Positions 15,965 to 24,988 are shown, numbered from the stretch's first letter. The stretch is 64,000 nt of DNA from Bdellovibrio bacteriovorus (GCF_001592735.1 NZ_LUKE01000001.1:930001-994000), one strand, 5' to 3'. The notes: a model not told the origin generated them from the letters alone. Program-made: numbers and translations.

Positions 15965-16933
15965 ATGATTATAGTTACAGGCGCCAATGGCTTTATCGGC
16001 AGTGTGATGGTGTGGGAATTAAACCAAAAAGGACTTACTGACATCGTCGCTGTGGACTCTGTGGGCCTTCATGAACGCAACCTTCTTAAAAAGCGCCAGA
16101 TCACTAAGTTTTTAGGCAAAGATGAACTTTGGTCTTTTCTGGACACCCCGGAAGCACAGCTCAAAGTTACTTGGATCATCCATATGGGGGCCTGTTCTTC
16201 CACCACCGAAACCAATAAAGAGTTTCTTTGGGAAAATAACACTTACTACACCCAACGTATTTTTGAATGGTGCGCGAAGTTTAAAAAATCGATGATCTAT
16301 GCTTCCAGTGCCGCCACTTACGGAGCGGGCGAGCTAGGCTTTGACGACACCACCGATTCAGAAAAATTGCGTCCACTCAATCTTTACGGCGAATCCAAAG
16401 TTCTTTTCGATCGCTGGGCCGTCAAACAAACCACCACGCCTCCGCATTGGTACGGTTTAAAATTTTTCAATGTCTTTGGTCCCAATGAGTACCACAAAGA
16501 GTCTATGTCGAGCGTTGCCTTCAAAGCCTACAACCAAATCAAAGACAATGGCGCTTTGGGATTATTTAAATCCGCAAATCCAGAATACAAAGACGGCGAA
16601 TTTATGCGCGATTTCGTTTATGTCAAAGACGTCACCGGTTGGATGATGGAATTGATGGAAAAAAAACCCGCCAACGGAATTTACAATATGGGGTTTGGTA
16701 AACCTCGCTCTTGGTTGGATTTAGCCAGTGCTGTTTTCACAGCGATGAAAAAAGACATGAAGATCAACTGGCTTGAAATGCCTGAAAATATCCGCGGTCA
16801 ATATCAATACTTCACCGAGGCAAAAACGGATAAATGGAAAGCCGCAGGCATGAGTCCTTCAAAATGGCCTTTGGAAAAAGCCGTCGCGGATTACGTGCAA
16901 AATTATTTGTCTAAAGACGACCCTTCACTTTAA
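15965..16933 (+). CDS. hldD: ADP-L-glycero-D-manno-heptose-6-epimerase
   Basis: The protein has 322 residues, the usual length. It is an extended short-chain dehydrogenase: GANGFIGS (NADP loop, residues 6-13), HMGACSSTTETN, which is typical of HldD, and YGESK (Tyr141, Lys145). It inverts C6 of ADP-D-glycero-D-manno-heptose to the L-glycero form needed for the inner core of lipopolysaccharide. FFNVFGPNEYHK and FMRDFVYVKDV also fit HldD closely. It is the first gene of a rightward group with the aromatic hydroxylase and the TrmJ-like methyltransferase. AGGAGA 5 bases upstream supports the start. Confidence 0.95.
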   Translation: MIIVTGANGFIGSVMVWELNQKGLTDIVAVDSVGLHERNLLKKRQITKFLGKDELWSFLDTPEAQLKVTWIIHMGACSSTTETNKEFLWENNTYYTQRIFEWCAKFKKSMIYASSAATYGAGELGFDDTTDSEKLRPLNLYGESKVLFDRWAVKQTTTPPHWYGLKFFNVFGPNEYHKESMSSVAFKAYNQIKDNGALGLFKSANPEYKDGEFMRDFVYVKDVTGWMMELMEKKPANGIYNMGFGKPRSWLDLASAVFTAMKKDMKINWLEMPENIRGQYQYFTEAKTDKWKAAGMSPSKWPLEKAVADYVQNYLSKDDPSL

Positions 16934-16939
16934 GGTGTG

Positions 16940-18688
16940 ATGACTATGGAGACGGAGTTTCTTCCCCAGCATTTGCGTAAATATGTCGTAGAACAACACT
17001 ACGAAAAGTACACTCCTGTAGATCAAGCCGTGTGGCGCTATATCTTACGCCAATTAAAGGCTTATCTTTCTAAACACGCGCATGAATGCTACGTCGAAGG
17101 TTTAGAAAAAACCGGCATTAACGTCGAAGAAATTCCGCACATTAATCATATCAGCGAAAAATTAAAAAAATTCGGCTGGCGGGCGATGCCGGTCAGTGGA
17201 TTTATTCCACCGGCCGCCTTTATGGAATTGCAATCCTTAGGCGTATTGCCCGTCGCTTCAGACATGCGCACCTTGGATCATCTTCTTTACACCCCGGCCC
17301 CTGATATTGTTCACGAAGCCGCAGGACATGCACCGATTTTAATTCATCCCGAATTTTCGAAGTACTTGCAGGAATACGCGCAAATCGCCAAAAAGGCGAT
17401 CATCAGCAAAGAAGATTTAGATCTGTACGAAGCGATTCGCGAGCTTTCGGATATTAAGGAAAATCCCACTTCGACAGTGGCGGAAATCAAAGCCGCCGAA
17501 GAAAACTTAGACCGCGTCACCAAAAATATCTCCCATGTTTCGGAAGCGACCGAGCTTTCACGCATGAATTGGTGGACGGCAGAATACGGGCTTATTGGGA
17601 CTTTGGATAATCCAAAACTTTTCGGTGCGGGCTTGCTTTCAAGCGTCGGCGAAGCGAAATGGTGCCTAGGTTCACACGTTAAGAAAATCCCTTTAACCGT
17701 GGATTGCATTGCGACCACTTACGATATCACCGAGCCTCAACCGCAACTCTTTGTGACGCCTGATTTTAAAACTTTGTCGCGTGTCCTAGAGGAAATGGCT
17801 TCAAAAATGGCTTACCGTATCGGGGGTCTTGCCGGTATTAACAAAGCCATTCAAGCTCAATCCGTCAATTCGGCAGAGCTTGATTCCGGTTTACAAATCT
17901 CTGGCCAAATTATTGAAGCCATCACCACAGCAGACCAGAAAATCGCTTACTTGCGCCTTAATGGTCCTTCGCAATTGTGTTTTGCGGATAAAGAGCTTTC
18001 CGGGCATGGCAAAGACTATCACGCTCATGGTTTTGGAACTCCGGTGGGATTCTTTAAACAATTCCCCCAAACATCTCCGGCAAAACTTACCGACAGTCAG
18101 TGGAAAGAACTGGGAGCCGAAAACGGCAAAACCGTGCGCCTGGAATACACCTCCGGCGTGGTTGTCGCGGGCAAAGTTCAAAATCGAGTCACTCAAAATG
18201 GAAAGACTTTAATCCTGACCTTAACCGATGCCAAAGCCACCTTCCAAGATCGCGTTTTATTCGCGCCAGAATGGGGAACTTTCGACATGGCCTTGGGATC
18301 TGAAATTGTTTCTGTTTTTGGTGGCCCCGCAGATCGCATCGCTTACGGCGAAACAACGGACTTTGTCGCTAAACGCGTGCCCACACCGAAATATTCCGAG
18401 CAGGAGCTGCTTCGCCATAAAGATTACGGCATGATTCGTCAGTTGCGCGAAGGTCGAACTTCAGGCGAAGAACTGCATCAATCCTTGGAAAAAGTTTTAA
18501 ATACGCACAATACTGCTTTCCCGGAAGACTGGCTTCTGTCATTAGAAGCTTTAGAACTTTTGAAAGCCCGTGCTGCGAATTCAAGCCTGATTCCGAAATT
18601 GGAAGAAAAACTGAATGCACTTTCAAAAAAGGATAAAAACACCGAAGCCGTGATTCGCGACGGACTTCTGTTATCAGGACAACTGTAA
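16940..18688 (+). CDS. aromatic amino acid hydroxylase (phenylalanine 4-monooxygenase type) with C-terminal extension
   Basis: The protein has about 582 residues, roughly twice the ~270-300 residues of most bacterial phenylalanine hydroxylases. The N-terminal 300 residues contain the iron site: HEAAGH (His126 and His131, counting from the GTG at 16937) and Glu216 in WWTAEYGLIG, with a pterin-loop-like stretch before it. The catalytic domain resembles long bacterial hydroxylases from Bacteroidetes and Bdellovibrio. The C-terminal 280 residues (from LRLNGPSQL) are a separate domain of unknown function containing GHGKDYHAHGFGTPVGF. It would hydroxylate phenylalanine to tyrosine with O2 and tetrahydropterin. 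It starts 6 bp after the hldD stop and ends exactly where the methyltransferase gene begins. Confidence 0.88.
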   Translation: MTMETEFLPQHLRKYVVEQHYEKYTPVDQAVWRYILRQLKAYLSKHAHECYVEGLEKTGINVEEIPHINHISEKLKKFGWRAMPVSGFIPPAAFMELQSLGVLPVASDMRTLDHLLYTPAPDIVHEAAGHAPILIHPEFSKYLQEYAQIAKKAIISKEDLDLYEAIRELSDIKENPTSTVAEIKAAEENLDRVTKNISHVSEATELSRMNWWTAEYGLIGTLDNPKLFGAGLLSSVGEAKWCLGSHVKKIPLTVDCIATTYDITEPQPQLFVTPDFKTLSRVLEEMASKMAYRIGGLAGINKAIQAQSVNSAELDSGLQISGQIIEAITTADQKIAYLRLNGPSQLCFADKELSGHGKDYHAHGFGTPVGFFKQFPQTSPAKLTDSQWKELGAENGKTVRLEYTSGVVVAGKVQNRVTQNGKTLILTLTDAKATFQDRVLFAPEWGTFDMALGSEIVSVFGGPADRIAYGETTDFVAKRVPTPKYSEQELLRHKDYGMIRQLREGRTSGEELHQSLEKVLNTHNTAFPEDWLLSLEALELLKARAANSSLIPKLEEKLNALSKKDKNTEAVIRDGLLLSGQL

Positions 18689-19480
18689 ATGACCCCAAAA
18701 CGTCCCTTTGAAGTGCGCATTGTCTTAGTGCGCACGATCTATGAACGAAATATCGGCGCGACTTCGCGTGCGATGTCCAATATGGGTGTTGAAAAACTAA
18801 TTCTGATTAATCCTGCTTGTGAAATCACCTACGAGGCTCAGCAAACAGCGGCCACCGGCCAACACGGCTTACAAAACCGCACCACTTATGCCAGCTGGGA
18901 AGACTTCATGGCGAAGGAACCAGAAAGCATTAAGATTGCGTTTACGGCTCGTGATGGCAAAGGCCGCCAGGTTCGCGATATTGAAGAAGTTCTGACGGAT
19001 GTGGCAACTCATGCTCCCCAATTTCAAGTTTCCTCTGAGGAACCTTATGTCGTGCATTTAGTTTTCGGCCCTGAGGACTGGGGCTTAGCGGCCGAAGATC
19101 TTGAGTACGTGAATCACTGCGCTTGTTTGCCCACTTTTGGCGCCAATTGGAGCCTGAATTTGGCTCAAGCGTGTTTGTTAGGAATGTACACTTTGCGCCT
19201 TAAATGGGGTGGCACACGCACTCGCTTAGATGGCGGTAAAGCACGCCGGGCGCCTCAAGGAATTGAGGGCATTGATCCTGAAGCCACCTTGAAAACATGG
19301 TTAGAAGAAATGGGCTTTGATCTAACTCGGCAAAGAAAGATCAATGTCTTTACCGTTCTTCGCCGCATGCTTTTACAAAACACACCGACTAAAAAAGAAC
19401 TGGTGATCTTAGAGACCGTTTTACAACAAAGCATTCGTAAACTTCGTGAATGGAAAGAACTTAAAGGTCGGGAGCGGTAG
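18689..19480 (+). CDS. TrmJ-like RNA 2'-O-methyltransferase (SpoU/TrmH family)
   Basis: The protein has 263 residues. It begins RIVLVRTIYERNIGATSRAM, the SPOUT signature of the TrmJ/LasT group (N-x-G-x-x-x-R), and has LVFGPEDWGL (GPE motif, SAM-binding knot) and NLAQACLLGMY. TrmJ enzymes methylate the 2'-OH of residue 32 in some tRNAs using S-adenosylmethionine. The extra C-terminal helices (about 190-263) are longer than in E. coli TrmJ-like proteins. The ATG follows the preceding TAA directly. Its last 20 bp overlap the tail of the convergent gene at 19461-19739. Confidence 0.88.
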   Translation: MTPKRPFEVRIVLVRTIYERNIGATSRAMSNMGVEKLILINPACEITYEAQQTAATGQHGLQNRTTYASWEDFMAKEPESIKIAFTARDGKGRQVRDIEEVLTDVATHAPQFQVSSEEPYVVHLVFGPEDWGLAAEDLEYVNHCACLPTFGANWSLNLAQACLLGMYTLRLKWGGTRTRLDGGKARRAPQGIEGIDPEATLKTWLEEMGFDLTRQRKINVFTVLRRMLLQNTPTKKELVILETVLQQSIRKLREWKELKGRER

Positions 19481-19739
19481 TCGAAGCCAAGTTTTGCGGC
19501 TGGCACTCGGAGATCTTTAAGGTTTTGGGATCAAAGGTAAACTTAAGAAGCTCTTGTGTGTTTAAACCTTGGCGCAAGCATTGATAAACCTCTCCAGGAG
19601 GAGATTGCAATGCCATCGACATTCCTTGCATTTTGATAAAATAGAAATCACTTAAACGATCGCGATGAACCGCAATGACTCGACCGGAAAGGGAAAGCTC
19701 CCCCGCTATTGCTAGTGGAGCCAACAGCAAGGCCACCAT
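19461..19739 (-). CDS. small secreted protein, last gene of the PspC operon
   Basis: The protein has 92 residues: a short signal peptide (MVALLLAPLAIAG, cleavage near AIAG or just after) and a mature region of about 80 residues with two cysteines (VYQCLRQ and ISECQP). No family is recognised. It may be a periplasmic partner of the PspC-domain protein encoded upstream. Its ATG overlaps the preceding stop (TAATG), implying coupling. The 3' end overlaps the convergent methyltransferase gene by 20 bp. Confidence 0.6.
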   Translation of the reverse strand: MVALLLAPLAIAGELSLSGRVIAVHRDRLSDFYFIKMQGMSMALQSPPGEVYQCLRQGLNTQELLKFTFDPKTLKISECQPQNLASTTAPDL

Positions 19740-20143
19740 TACGAGATCATCTCTTCGTTGATTTGATCTTCTTGTTCACGGATTGAGCGCAAACGCAGAT
19801 CGAGCTTTGTTAACGCCGTTGCAATTCCCTGCCCCAAATCATGAAGCTCATGGATACGTTGCAAGGTTTCTTGATCTTCTCCGCCGACAAGACGCAAACT
19901 TTCAAGCTTTGCTGAATTGATGTCGATCTCTTTTGATAAGGATTCCATCTTTTGGTTGAGCTTTTTTCGATCCTCGAGCAAAGCTTTCGTCATGCGACGA
20001 ATTTCTTCAAGATCCATCGGCTCGCGAACCGCTTCTTGGGTTTCCGCGTTTTCTTCGTTCTCTTCACCATGGAAGGCTTCCAAAAACAAAGACCATTCAT
20101 TTTTAAGGGATTTCATGATCGACTTACTACTGTCATCACCCAT
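19739..20143 (-). CDS. acidic coiled-coil protein
   Basis: The protein has about 134 residues from the ATG at 20143; the open frame runs further to 20215, but that would overlap the pspC stop. It lacks a signal peptide or membrane segment and is strongly charged with heptad-like helices (residues ~50-130, e.g. LEEIRRMTKALLEDRKKL), so a cytoplasmic coiled coil is likely. It could act like PspA-type or other effector partners of PspC, but there is no sequence similarity I can assert. GGAGT lies 13 bases upstream, a long spacing. It lies between the PspC-domain gene and the small secreted gene in a tight operon. Confidence 0.55.
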   Translation of the reverse strand: MGDDSSKSIMKSLKNEWSLFLEAFHGEENEENAETQEAVREPMDLEEIRRMTKALLEDRKKLNQKMESLSKEIDINSAKLESLRLVGGEDQETLQRIHELHDLGQGIATALTKLDLRLRSIREQEDQINEEMIS

Positions 20144-20148
20144 ATGTA

Positions 20149-20574
20149 TTAAAATACTCCTGCGCTCTTTGAGCGACTTACGGGCTCGTCGGTCTTCGGG
20201 ATAAGAAAATAACATAGACCGTAACCCAGGATCGCAGCTCCGAAAGTAAACATCGCCAGTAGAACGAATGCCGTTCTTACCAGGCCCACTTCCATGCGAT
20301 ACCTCTTGGCTATTCTAGCACAGACGCCTAAAAGCTTGCCATCTAGAGCATGGTCTAGCTTATCGACGCGTGGCAGACATACCGCTAAAATCAAATATAA
20401 CAAGACCCCACTGCCGAACCAGAGTATCGCAACCAGCCAAATGACGCGCAGTATCCAAGTTTCGATACCAAAGGCCTGGCTGAGTCCAGCACAAACTCCT
20501 GCGACCGCACCTTTATCGGAGCGGATCCAACGATAGTTCGCGGTTTCAGTTGTTTGAGTCGTTTGCGTTTCCAA
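20149..20574 (-). CDS. membrane protein with two PspC domains
   Basis: The protein has 141 residues. It contains two PspC-type units: SDKGAVAGVCAGLSQAFGI...ILRVIWLVAIL and DGKLLGVCARIAKRYRMEV...LVRTAFVLLAMF, each a short amphipathic helix and two membrane segments. PspC proteins sense envelope stress and can regulate the PspA-like response. Double PspC proteins are a known architecture. It lies just downstream of ribD with 68 bp between, and upstream of a coiled-coil and a secreted protein, suggesting a small envelope-stress operon. Confidence 0.82.
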   Translation of the reverse strand: METQTTQTTETANYRWIRSDKGAVAGVCAGLSQAFGIETWILRVIWLVAILWFGSGVLLYLILAVCLPRVDKLDHALDGKLLGVCARIAKRYRMEVGLVRTAFVLLAMFTFGAAILGYGLCYFLIPKTDEPVSRSKSAGVF

Positions 20575-20642
20575 GTTCTAACTCCTTAAAGAAATCTGAG
20601 CACGGAATCTAGATTGTCCAGACACCGTAAGCAAGAGCCACT

Positions 20643-21827
20643 TTAAAAAATCCCGGAAATCATGAAATCGTCCCCGAAAGTGAGATATCGAGGATTTTTC
20701 ACATGAATTTTTTCCTTCATGGTAGGCACTCGCACATTTTCGGTCCATGAACGGGAGCCCCCAGCGCCCATGATGATAGGGGCCTGAAACATGTAAAGTC
20801 GATTTACAAGTCTTGCATCGACAAAGGAGCTTGCCGTCATCGCACCCCCTTCAACCATCACCGAACGAATGCCGAGAGTGTAAAGCTGCGACAATAAATT
20901 TTCTAAATCCAAGCTGCCGTCGATTTTCGTTTTTACGTATACGATTTGCGGAGGATTTTTTATCTGGGCTAGTAGAGCTTGCACCACTTCTTTGGCCTGC
21001 TCAGACACGCACCAAAATACATTGGCGGACTGGTGAGCTTCAGAAAGTTTTAAGCTTGAATATTTTCCTAACAAGCCCGCTTCCCCATCAATGATGACGA
21101 CCTTGTTTTGTTTTTGAATTGTGGGATGACGAATGTTGAGCGAAGGATTATCAAACTCCACCGTCCCTTTGCCTACAAGGATCGCATCATAACACGCACG
21201 AAGATAGTGCACATATTCACGCGATTCTGGCCCCGTGATCCACTGGCTTTCGCCTGAACGAAGGGCCACCTGTCCATCAAGACTGGAGGCCATTTTCAAA
21301 GTCACGAAAACTTTCTTTTCACGAAAGTTCCACAAGAAGGCTTCGCACACTTCTTCCAGATCTTGTCTGATTTCGTTAAACTCTCGAGAGTGCTCGGCAC
21401 CAAAAACTTCCGCCTCGATACCGGCTTGTTTTAAAATCTCGGCCCCTTGCCCGGCGACCAAAGGATTTGGATCAATCAAACCAAAGATGACTTTTTTAAT
21501 GGGCAGCTTTGCCATCATCTTGGCACATGAAGGAGTTTTGCCCTCATGCGCGCATGGTTCTAGCGTCACGTACACCGTGGCGTCCTTTAATTGTTCAGGC
21601 TGTAGGTTTTTAAGAGCATTTACTTCCGCGTGAGGGCCGCCGTAAATTTCGTGATGGCCGGCGGCGAGGAAGTTTCCCTTGGCATCCACCACGACGGCTC
21701 CCACTAAGGGATTCGGACTGACATAAGGTGCGCCCTTGTATGCCTCGCTGATCGCAAGGCGCATGGCCTCGCCAATGGAAAGAACGGTTCCAACTGAAGG
21801 CAACGGGTACTGAATGATTGATCTCAT
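20643..21827 (-). CDS. ribD: riboflavin biosynthesis deaminase/reductase
   Basis: The protein has about 394 residues from the ATG at 21827, close to the usual 360-390. The N-terminal cytidine-deaminase-like domain has the zinc motifs HAEVNAL and LEPCAHEGKTPSCAK. The C-terminal reductase domain has VFVTLKMASSLDGQVAL, SQWITGPESREYVHYLR, DAILVGKGTVEFDNP and a terminal VEGGAMTASSFV. It converts 2,5-diamino-6-ribosylamino-pyrimidinone phosphate to the ribitylamino product in flavin synthesis. The frame is open 26 codons further upstream, so the start is uncertain. No FMN riboswitch is visible in the ~190 bases upstream of 21905, and no ribE/ribBA is adjacent. Confidence 0.93.
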   Translation of the reverse strand: MRSIIQYPLPSVGTVLSIGEAMRLAISEAYKGAPYVSPNPLVGAVVVDAKGNFLAAGHHEIYGGPHAEVNALKNLQPEQLKDATVYVTLEPCAHEGKTPSCAKMMAKLPIKKVIFGLIDPNPLVAGQGAEILKQAGIEAEVFGAEHSREFNEIRQDLEEVCEAFLWNFREKKVFVTLKMASSLDGQVALRSGESQWITGPESREYVHYLRACYDAILVGKGTVEFDNPSLNIRHPTIQKQNKVVIIDGEAGLLGKYSSLKLSEAHQSANVFWCVSEQAKEVVQALLAQIKNPPQIVYVKTKIDGSLDLENLLSQLYTLGIRSVMVEGGAMTASSFVDARLVNRLYMFQAPIIMGAGGSRSWTENVRVPTMKEKIHVKNPRYLTFGDDFMISGIF

Positions 21828-22063
21828 AAGTGTGCACGCGGGCTGAGTATCTTGAGTTTGCGCGCTCCTGAGGCAGACACTAGCGCCGAACTGATACGAT
21901 TTCAAGTTAGAATAATGTTAAGTAATTTCAATGTTTTATAGCCATAAACAAAGTTGTATGTGCCCCCTTGAGTATCCTGATTCATAAAATACGAGAAGTA
22001 CCCAATAATTACTTTAGGGACTTGCAGTAATTCCGATCAGGTTTACATCAAGGGGATTGTACC

Positions 22064-22177
22064 ATGTCGAAACCTCAACACAAAAATCCACGCTGGTTCA
22101 TGTATGCGCTGGGCTTACAGACCCTTGTTATCATCGTCGTTATCGGAATGCTTAAAGATCTTTTTTGGATTTATTAA
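22064..22177 (+). CDS. 37-residue single-pass membrane microprotein
   Basis: An ATG at 22064 opens a 37-codon frame that ends in TAA, with a strong AAGGGG Shine-Dalgarno 8 bases upstream. The product begins MSKPQHKNPRWFMYALGLQ (positive, hydrophilic) and then has a single hydrophobic span (about 18-29: LQTLVIIVVIGM), ending KDLFWIY. The positive-inside rule suggests the N-terminus is cytoplasmic. It is one of the few candidate genes in a 426-bp stretch (21828-22253) between ribD and the FGE-like gene. Small membrane proteins of this size often modulate larger transporters or sensors; no partner is obvious here. No terminator is clear downstream. Confidence 0.55.
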   Translation: MSKPQHKNPRWFMYALGLQTLVIIVVIGMLKDLFWIY

Positions 22178-22253
22178 AAAAAGACCCAGCGAGACTCCAA
22201 TAAGTTCCAATTCTCAACCAGGCCCTAAAAAATATTAAAATTTAAATCTCAGA

Positions 22254-23519
22254 TTACGGCGAGAGTTCCTTCACGCAACGGAAGCCAATATTGTTCATCT
22301 TCAGGTTCCACGAAGCGGGGGCTTGCGCTTCATTGGCTGTAATATCGCCAATATTCGCAGCGAAAATTCCCGTCACTCCCGGCGAGTGAATACAAACAGC
22401 TCCCCCGCGAATAACTTTCCCCGTGCTTCCACCGAAGAACTGTCCTAAGTAAACATCGTTGCTCGGCACTGAAGACATTCCCGTGAAATCTTTTAGCTGT
22501 TTTGAATTTGCGGGCATATCCCAGTTATTATTGTGATAAGCACGCACGTAGTTTCCTGAAAGATCCGGTGTGTACGTGTTTCCATAGAATGAATCACTGA
22601 CCCATTCCCACGCATTGCCGCCGAAGTCCCAAATGACATTGCCACTTGCAAGCGTAAAGGTTCTTCTTTCGCTTCCACTTGTTTTGCCTGTCCCGTTGTA
22701 GGGCTCGTTGACATTGGTGATGGCAATCGGTTCCGTCCAACCAGAATAAAATCCAGTCATCAAAGTGCCTTGCAGTTTTGTTCCGCTCGTCCAATTTGAA
22801 TTTTGATTATAAATCTCTAACGCGATGGCATTCCATTCTGCATTAGTAGGTAAACGGTAGCCTGCCCCTAAGTCTCCGCATTCTTTCGCGGCATTGTTCT
22901 TGTTCAAAAGCCATGGCTTATCGGCAGCTTTTGGTTCGGCAGTATTTCCCGACGATTTTTTCATTTCGAATTTCGCAATACAAAACTCTGCCGTGCCAAG
23001 AGTCCCGTTCGCCGCAACCTTTTCATAATTCGTCGGGCATGTCGTCACCGGCGGCGTTGGTGCTGGTGAAGGCGATGGGCTTGGTGACGGCGTTGGCGCC
23101 GGACTTGGCTCCGGAGACGGAGCCGGTGGTGTAGGCACAGGAGTTGGAGTTGGAGTTGGAGTCGGCGTTGGCACTGGAGAAGGGTCCGGTGACGGACTCG
23201 GAGTTGGTTCAGGGATTGGCGATGGAGTTGGAGACGGTGCCGGTGAAGGACTCGGCGTCGGCGTAGGAACTGGCGATGGCTCCGGAGAAGGTGACGGCGA
23301 CGGGCTCGGAGCCGGGCTTGGGCTTGGGCTTGGGCTTGGGCTTGGGCTTGGGCTTGGAGACGGCGCAGGCGTTGGATTTGTCGCCGTATCATTGTTGTTG
23401 TCTGCCGGTGCATTTTCTGGCGGAGGGTTTTGCTTAAGGGCTTCAAATGAAGAACCGCCAGAGCAAGACGCCATAAGGAAAGATAAAGACGTTACCAAAA
23501 GAGTGACCGAAATCTTCAC
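22254..23519 (-). CDS. lipoprotein with proline/serine repeat linker and FGE/SUMF1-like domain
   Basis: The protein has 421 residues. A lipobox (LMASC, Cys18) predicts lipidation. Residues ~45-160 are an extended (Pro-Ser/Thr)n linker, mainly PSPSP and PTPTP repeats. Residues ~165-421 form a formylglycine-generating-enzyme (SUMF1) type domain, seen in [38 protein letters not shown] and the terminal NIGFRCVKE. In bacteria such domains are often non-catalytic C-type-lectin-like folds; the copper-site cysteines of true FGE are not confirmed. The protein is likely displayed on the cell surface or outer membrane on a stiff stalk, perhaps for adhesion. GTG start at 23519 with GAGG 8 bases upstream. 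Confidence 0.8.
   Translation of the reverse strand: MKISVTLLVTSLSFLMASCSGGSSFEALKQNPPPENAPADNNNDTATNPTPAPSPSPSPSPSPSPSPSPAPSPSPSPSPEPSPVPTPTPSPSPAPSPTPSPIPEPTPSPSPDPSPVPTPTPTPTPTPVPTPPAPSPEPSPAPTPSPSPSPSPAPTPPVTTCPTNYEKVAANGTLGTAEFCIAKFEMKKSSGNTAEPKAADKPWLLNKNNAAKECGDLGAGYRLPTNAEWNAIALEIYNQNSNWTSGTKLQGTLMTGFYSGWTEPIAITNVNEPYNGTGKTSGSERRTFTLASGNVIWDFGGNAWEWVSDSFYGNTYTPDLSGNYVRAYHNNNWDMPANSKQLKDFTGMSSVPSNDVYLGQFFGGSTGKVIRGGAVCIHSPGVTGIFAANIGDITANEAQAPASWNLKMNNIGFRCVKELSP
23314..23357 (-). repeat. hexanucleotide tandem repeat (about seven units) encoding Pro-Ser
   Basis: Seven perfect copies of a 6-bp unit (GGGCTT on the plus strand; CCAAGC on the coding strand) encode (Pro-Ser)7 in the linker of the lipoprotein. 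Unit length is a multiple of three, so gain or loss by slippage changes the stalk length without frameshift. Weaker copies extend through about 23045-23400. Confidence 0.85.
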
Positions 23520-23616
23520 TTGTTAAACCTCAAAGAAAATAGATTTGCTCTACGTATCTTGACAGTGTTTTAACGATTTCTGGTTAAAATTCGAGATTTC
23601 TTTAAACTTCTGCGAC

Positions 23617-24903
23617 CTAAGAAGGGCGGATATCTAGACCTTCGTAGAATCGCAAAACTTTCGGGTCCACGATGATCGAGCGTGGATTCCATCCAATAAG
23701 ATGTAAACCTTCGGACGAGCGCAAACGACTTAATGCTACATAGGCGTGTCCCGGTTCCCACAACGCGCTTAAGTCACACCACAAGTCATCCAAAGTTGCT
23801 CCCTGACTTTTATGAATGGTGGTGGCATAGGCCAACGTTAGCGGAAATTGCAACACCGAGGCCATGACATTTCCCTCGGCGTCTTGAATAGCGAACGAAG
23901 TTTTATCAACCTCTACTTCGCGGCCATTGGTTTTTTTCACGGTGATTTTATCAACCGTAATGTCCGTGATCACTCCCCGAGTTCCATTCACCCATCTGCG
24001 TTGTGGATCATTTTGCAAAAACATCACTCGACAGCCAAGCTTCAGCGTCAGCTTCACCGGTACAGGCGCGGACTTCATCAACATATCGATATGCTTTTCA
24101 GAACCAAAATAAATAGAATCAATCACCACTTCATCATCATCAATCTCTGCTAATTTTTTTTGATTGAAATTATCGGCATTCAACTTTCGTGGAAAAAGGC
24201 GCGTGCCGGGGTGATCTTCATCATGAGTTTGCACGTGATCATTTAAGAACTCACGCACGGGCTCAGTGACCTTTCCACTGCGCACATCGCTTAAAATATC
24301 TAAAAATAAATTTTCGGACACTCGTTGATTGTGGGATAGCATAACATTTTGAAAACCGCTTTGCTCCCACACGCTATTTAAGAACGACCAATCTCTAGGC
24401 CCGGAGTGAGTGACGGGCGGCAGCTGAGCAAAATCACCAACGACAATTATGCGCATGCCACCCCAAGGAAGTCTTGAGTCACGCGCTCTTTGTGCCAAGG
24501 CTTCGGCGATCATCAAGGCTTGCCCGGGAATCATGGAGATTTCATCAATGATCACGCCTTCAACTTTGCGAAGACGTGCCATAAGCTTATTATCTTTACT
24601 CGCTTTGGCAAATGCGGCATCAGGCCCGCCTTCCATAATTCCCAAACCAAAAAAACTATGGAATGTACGCCCACCCAATAAAACAGCCGCCGCACCCGTG
24701 CTTGCCAGAATCGGCATTTCTTTGGAATCAATTTCGCGCATGAATTGTCTGATCAAAAAACTCTTACCACTGCCCGCCCCTCCCGTAAGAAAGACGTTTT
24801 CACCAGAACGTAAAAGTTCGAGGGCTAATGATTGTTCTGTGGAAAGCTCGACATTGATCATGGATTTCCGATCATGCCAGTCCTGCATTGGCAACTCAAG
24901 CAT
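23617..24903 (-). CDS. PIF1/RecD2-like superfamily 1 DNA helicase
   Basis: The protein has about 428 residues. Helicase motifs in order: VFLTGGAGSGKSFL (Walker A), ASTGAAAVLLGGRTFHSFFG (motif Ia, typical of PIF1), GVIIDEISMI (Walker B, motif II), VVGDFAQLPPVT (motif III) and YATTIHKSQGATLDDL (motif V), then HAYVALSRLRS (motif VI). PIF1-type helicases unwind 5'-3' and resolve G-quadruplex and stalled replication DNA. The ATG at 24903 follows GAGGGC by about 5 bases and is preferred over 24918. It runs convergent in direction to nothing; it diverges from the M13 peptidase gene by about 70 bp. Confidence 0.9.
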   Translation of the reverse strand: MLELPMQDWHDRKSMINVELSTEQSLALELLRSGENVFLTGGAGSGKSFLIRQFMREIDSKEMPILASTGAAAVLLGGRTFHSFFGLGIMEGGPDAAFAKASKDNKLMARLRKVEGVIIDEISMIPGQALMIAEALAQRARDSRLPWGGMRIIVVGDFAQLPPVTHSGPRDWSFLNSVWEQSGFQNVMLSHNQRVSENLFLDILSDVRSGKVTEPVREFLNDHVQTHDEDHPGTRLFPRKLNADNFNQKKLAEIDDDEVVIDSIYFGSEKHIDMLMKSAPVPVKLTLKLGCRVMFLQNDPQRRWVNGTRGVITDITVDKITVKKTNGREVEVDKTSFAIQDAEGNVMASVLQFPLTLAYATTIHKSQGATLDDLWCDLSALWEPGHAYVALSRLRSSEGLHLIGWNPRSIIVDPKVLRFYEGLDIRPS

Positions 24904-24988
24904 AACGCCCTCGATCATGACCTTTAGCCGCTAGGAATTATCTATGAGGAGTATTAACATATTCCTCTAACAACAAGAGAGGGCATCC

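Noticed and set aside
21906-22063. Possible FMN riboswitch near ribD
   Set aside because: No conserved RFN-like sequence or hairpin series could be seen, and the region does not match an FMN element; the start of ribD also leaves little room.
23045-23446. Overlapping Arg/Gln-rich frame on the minus strand in the Pro-Ser repeat region
   Set aside because: It is the shifted reading of the hexanucleotide repeat in the lipoprotein gene and has no ribosome-binding site or real start.
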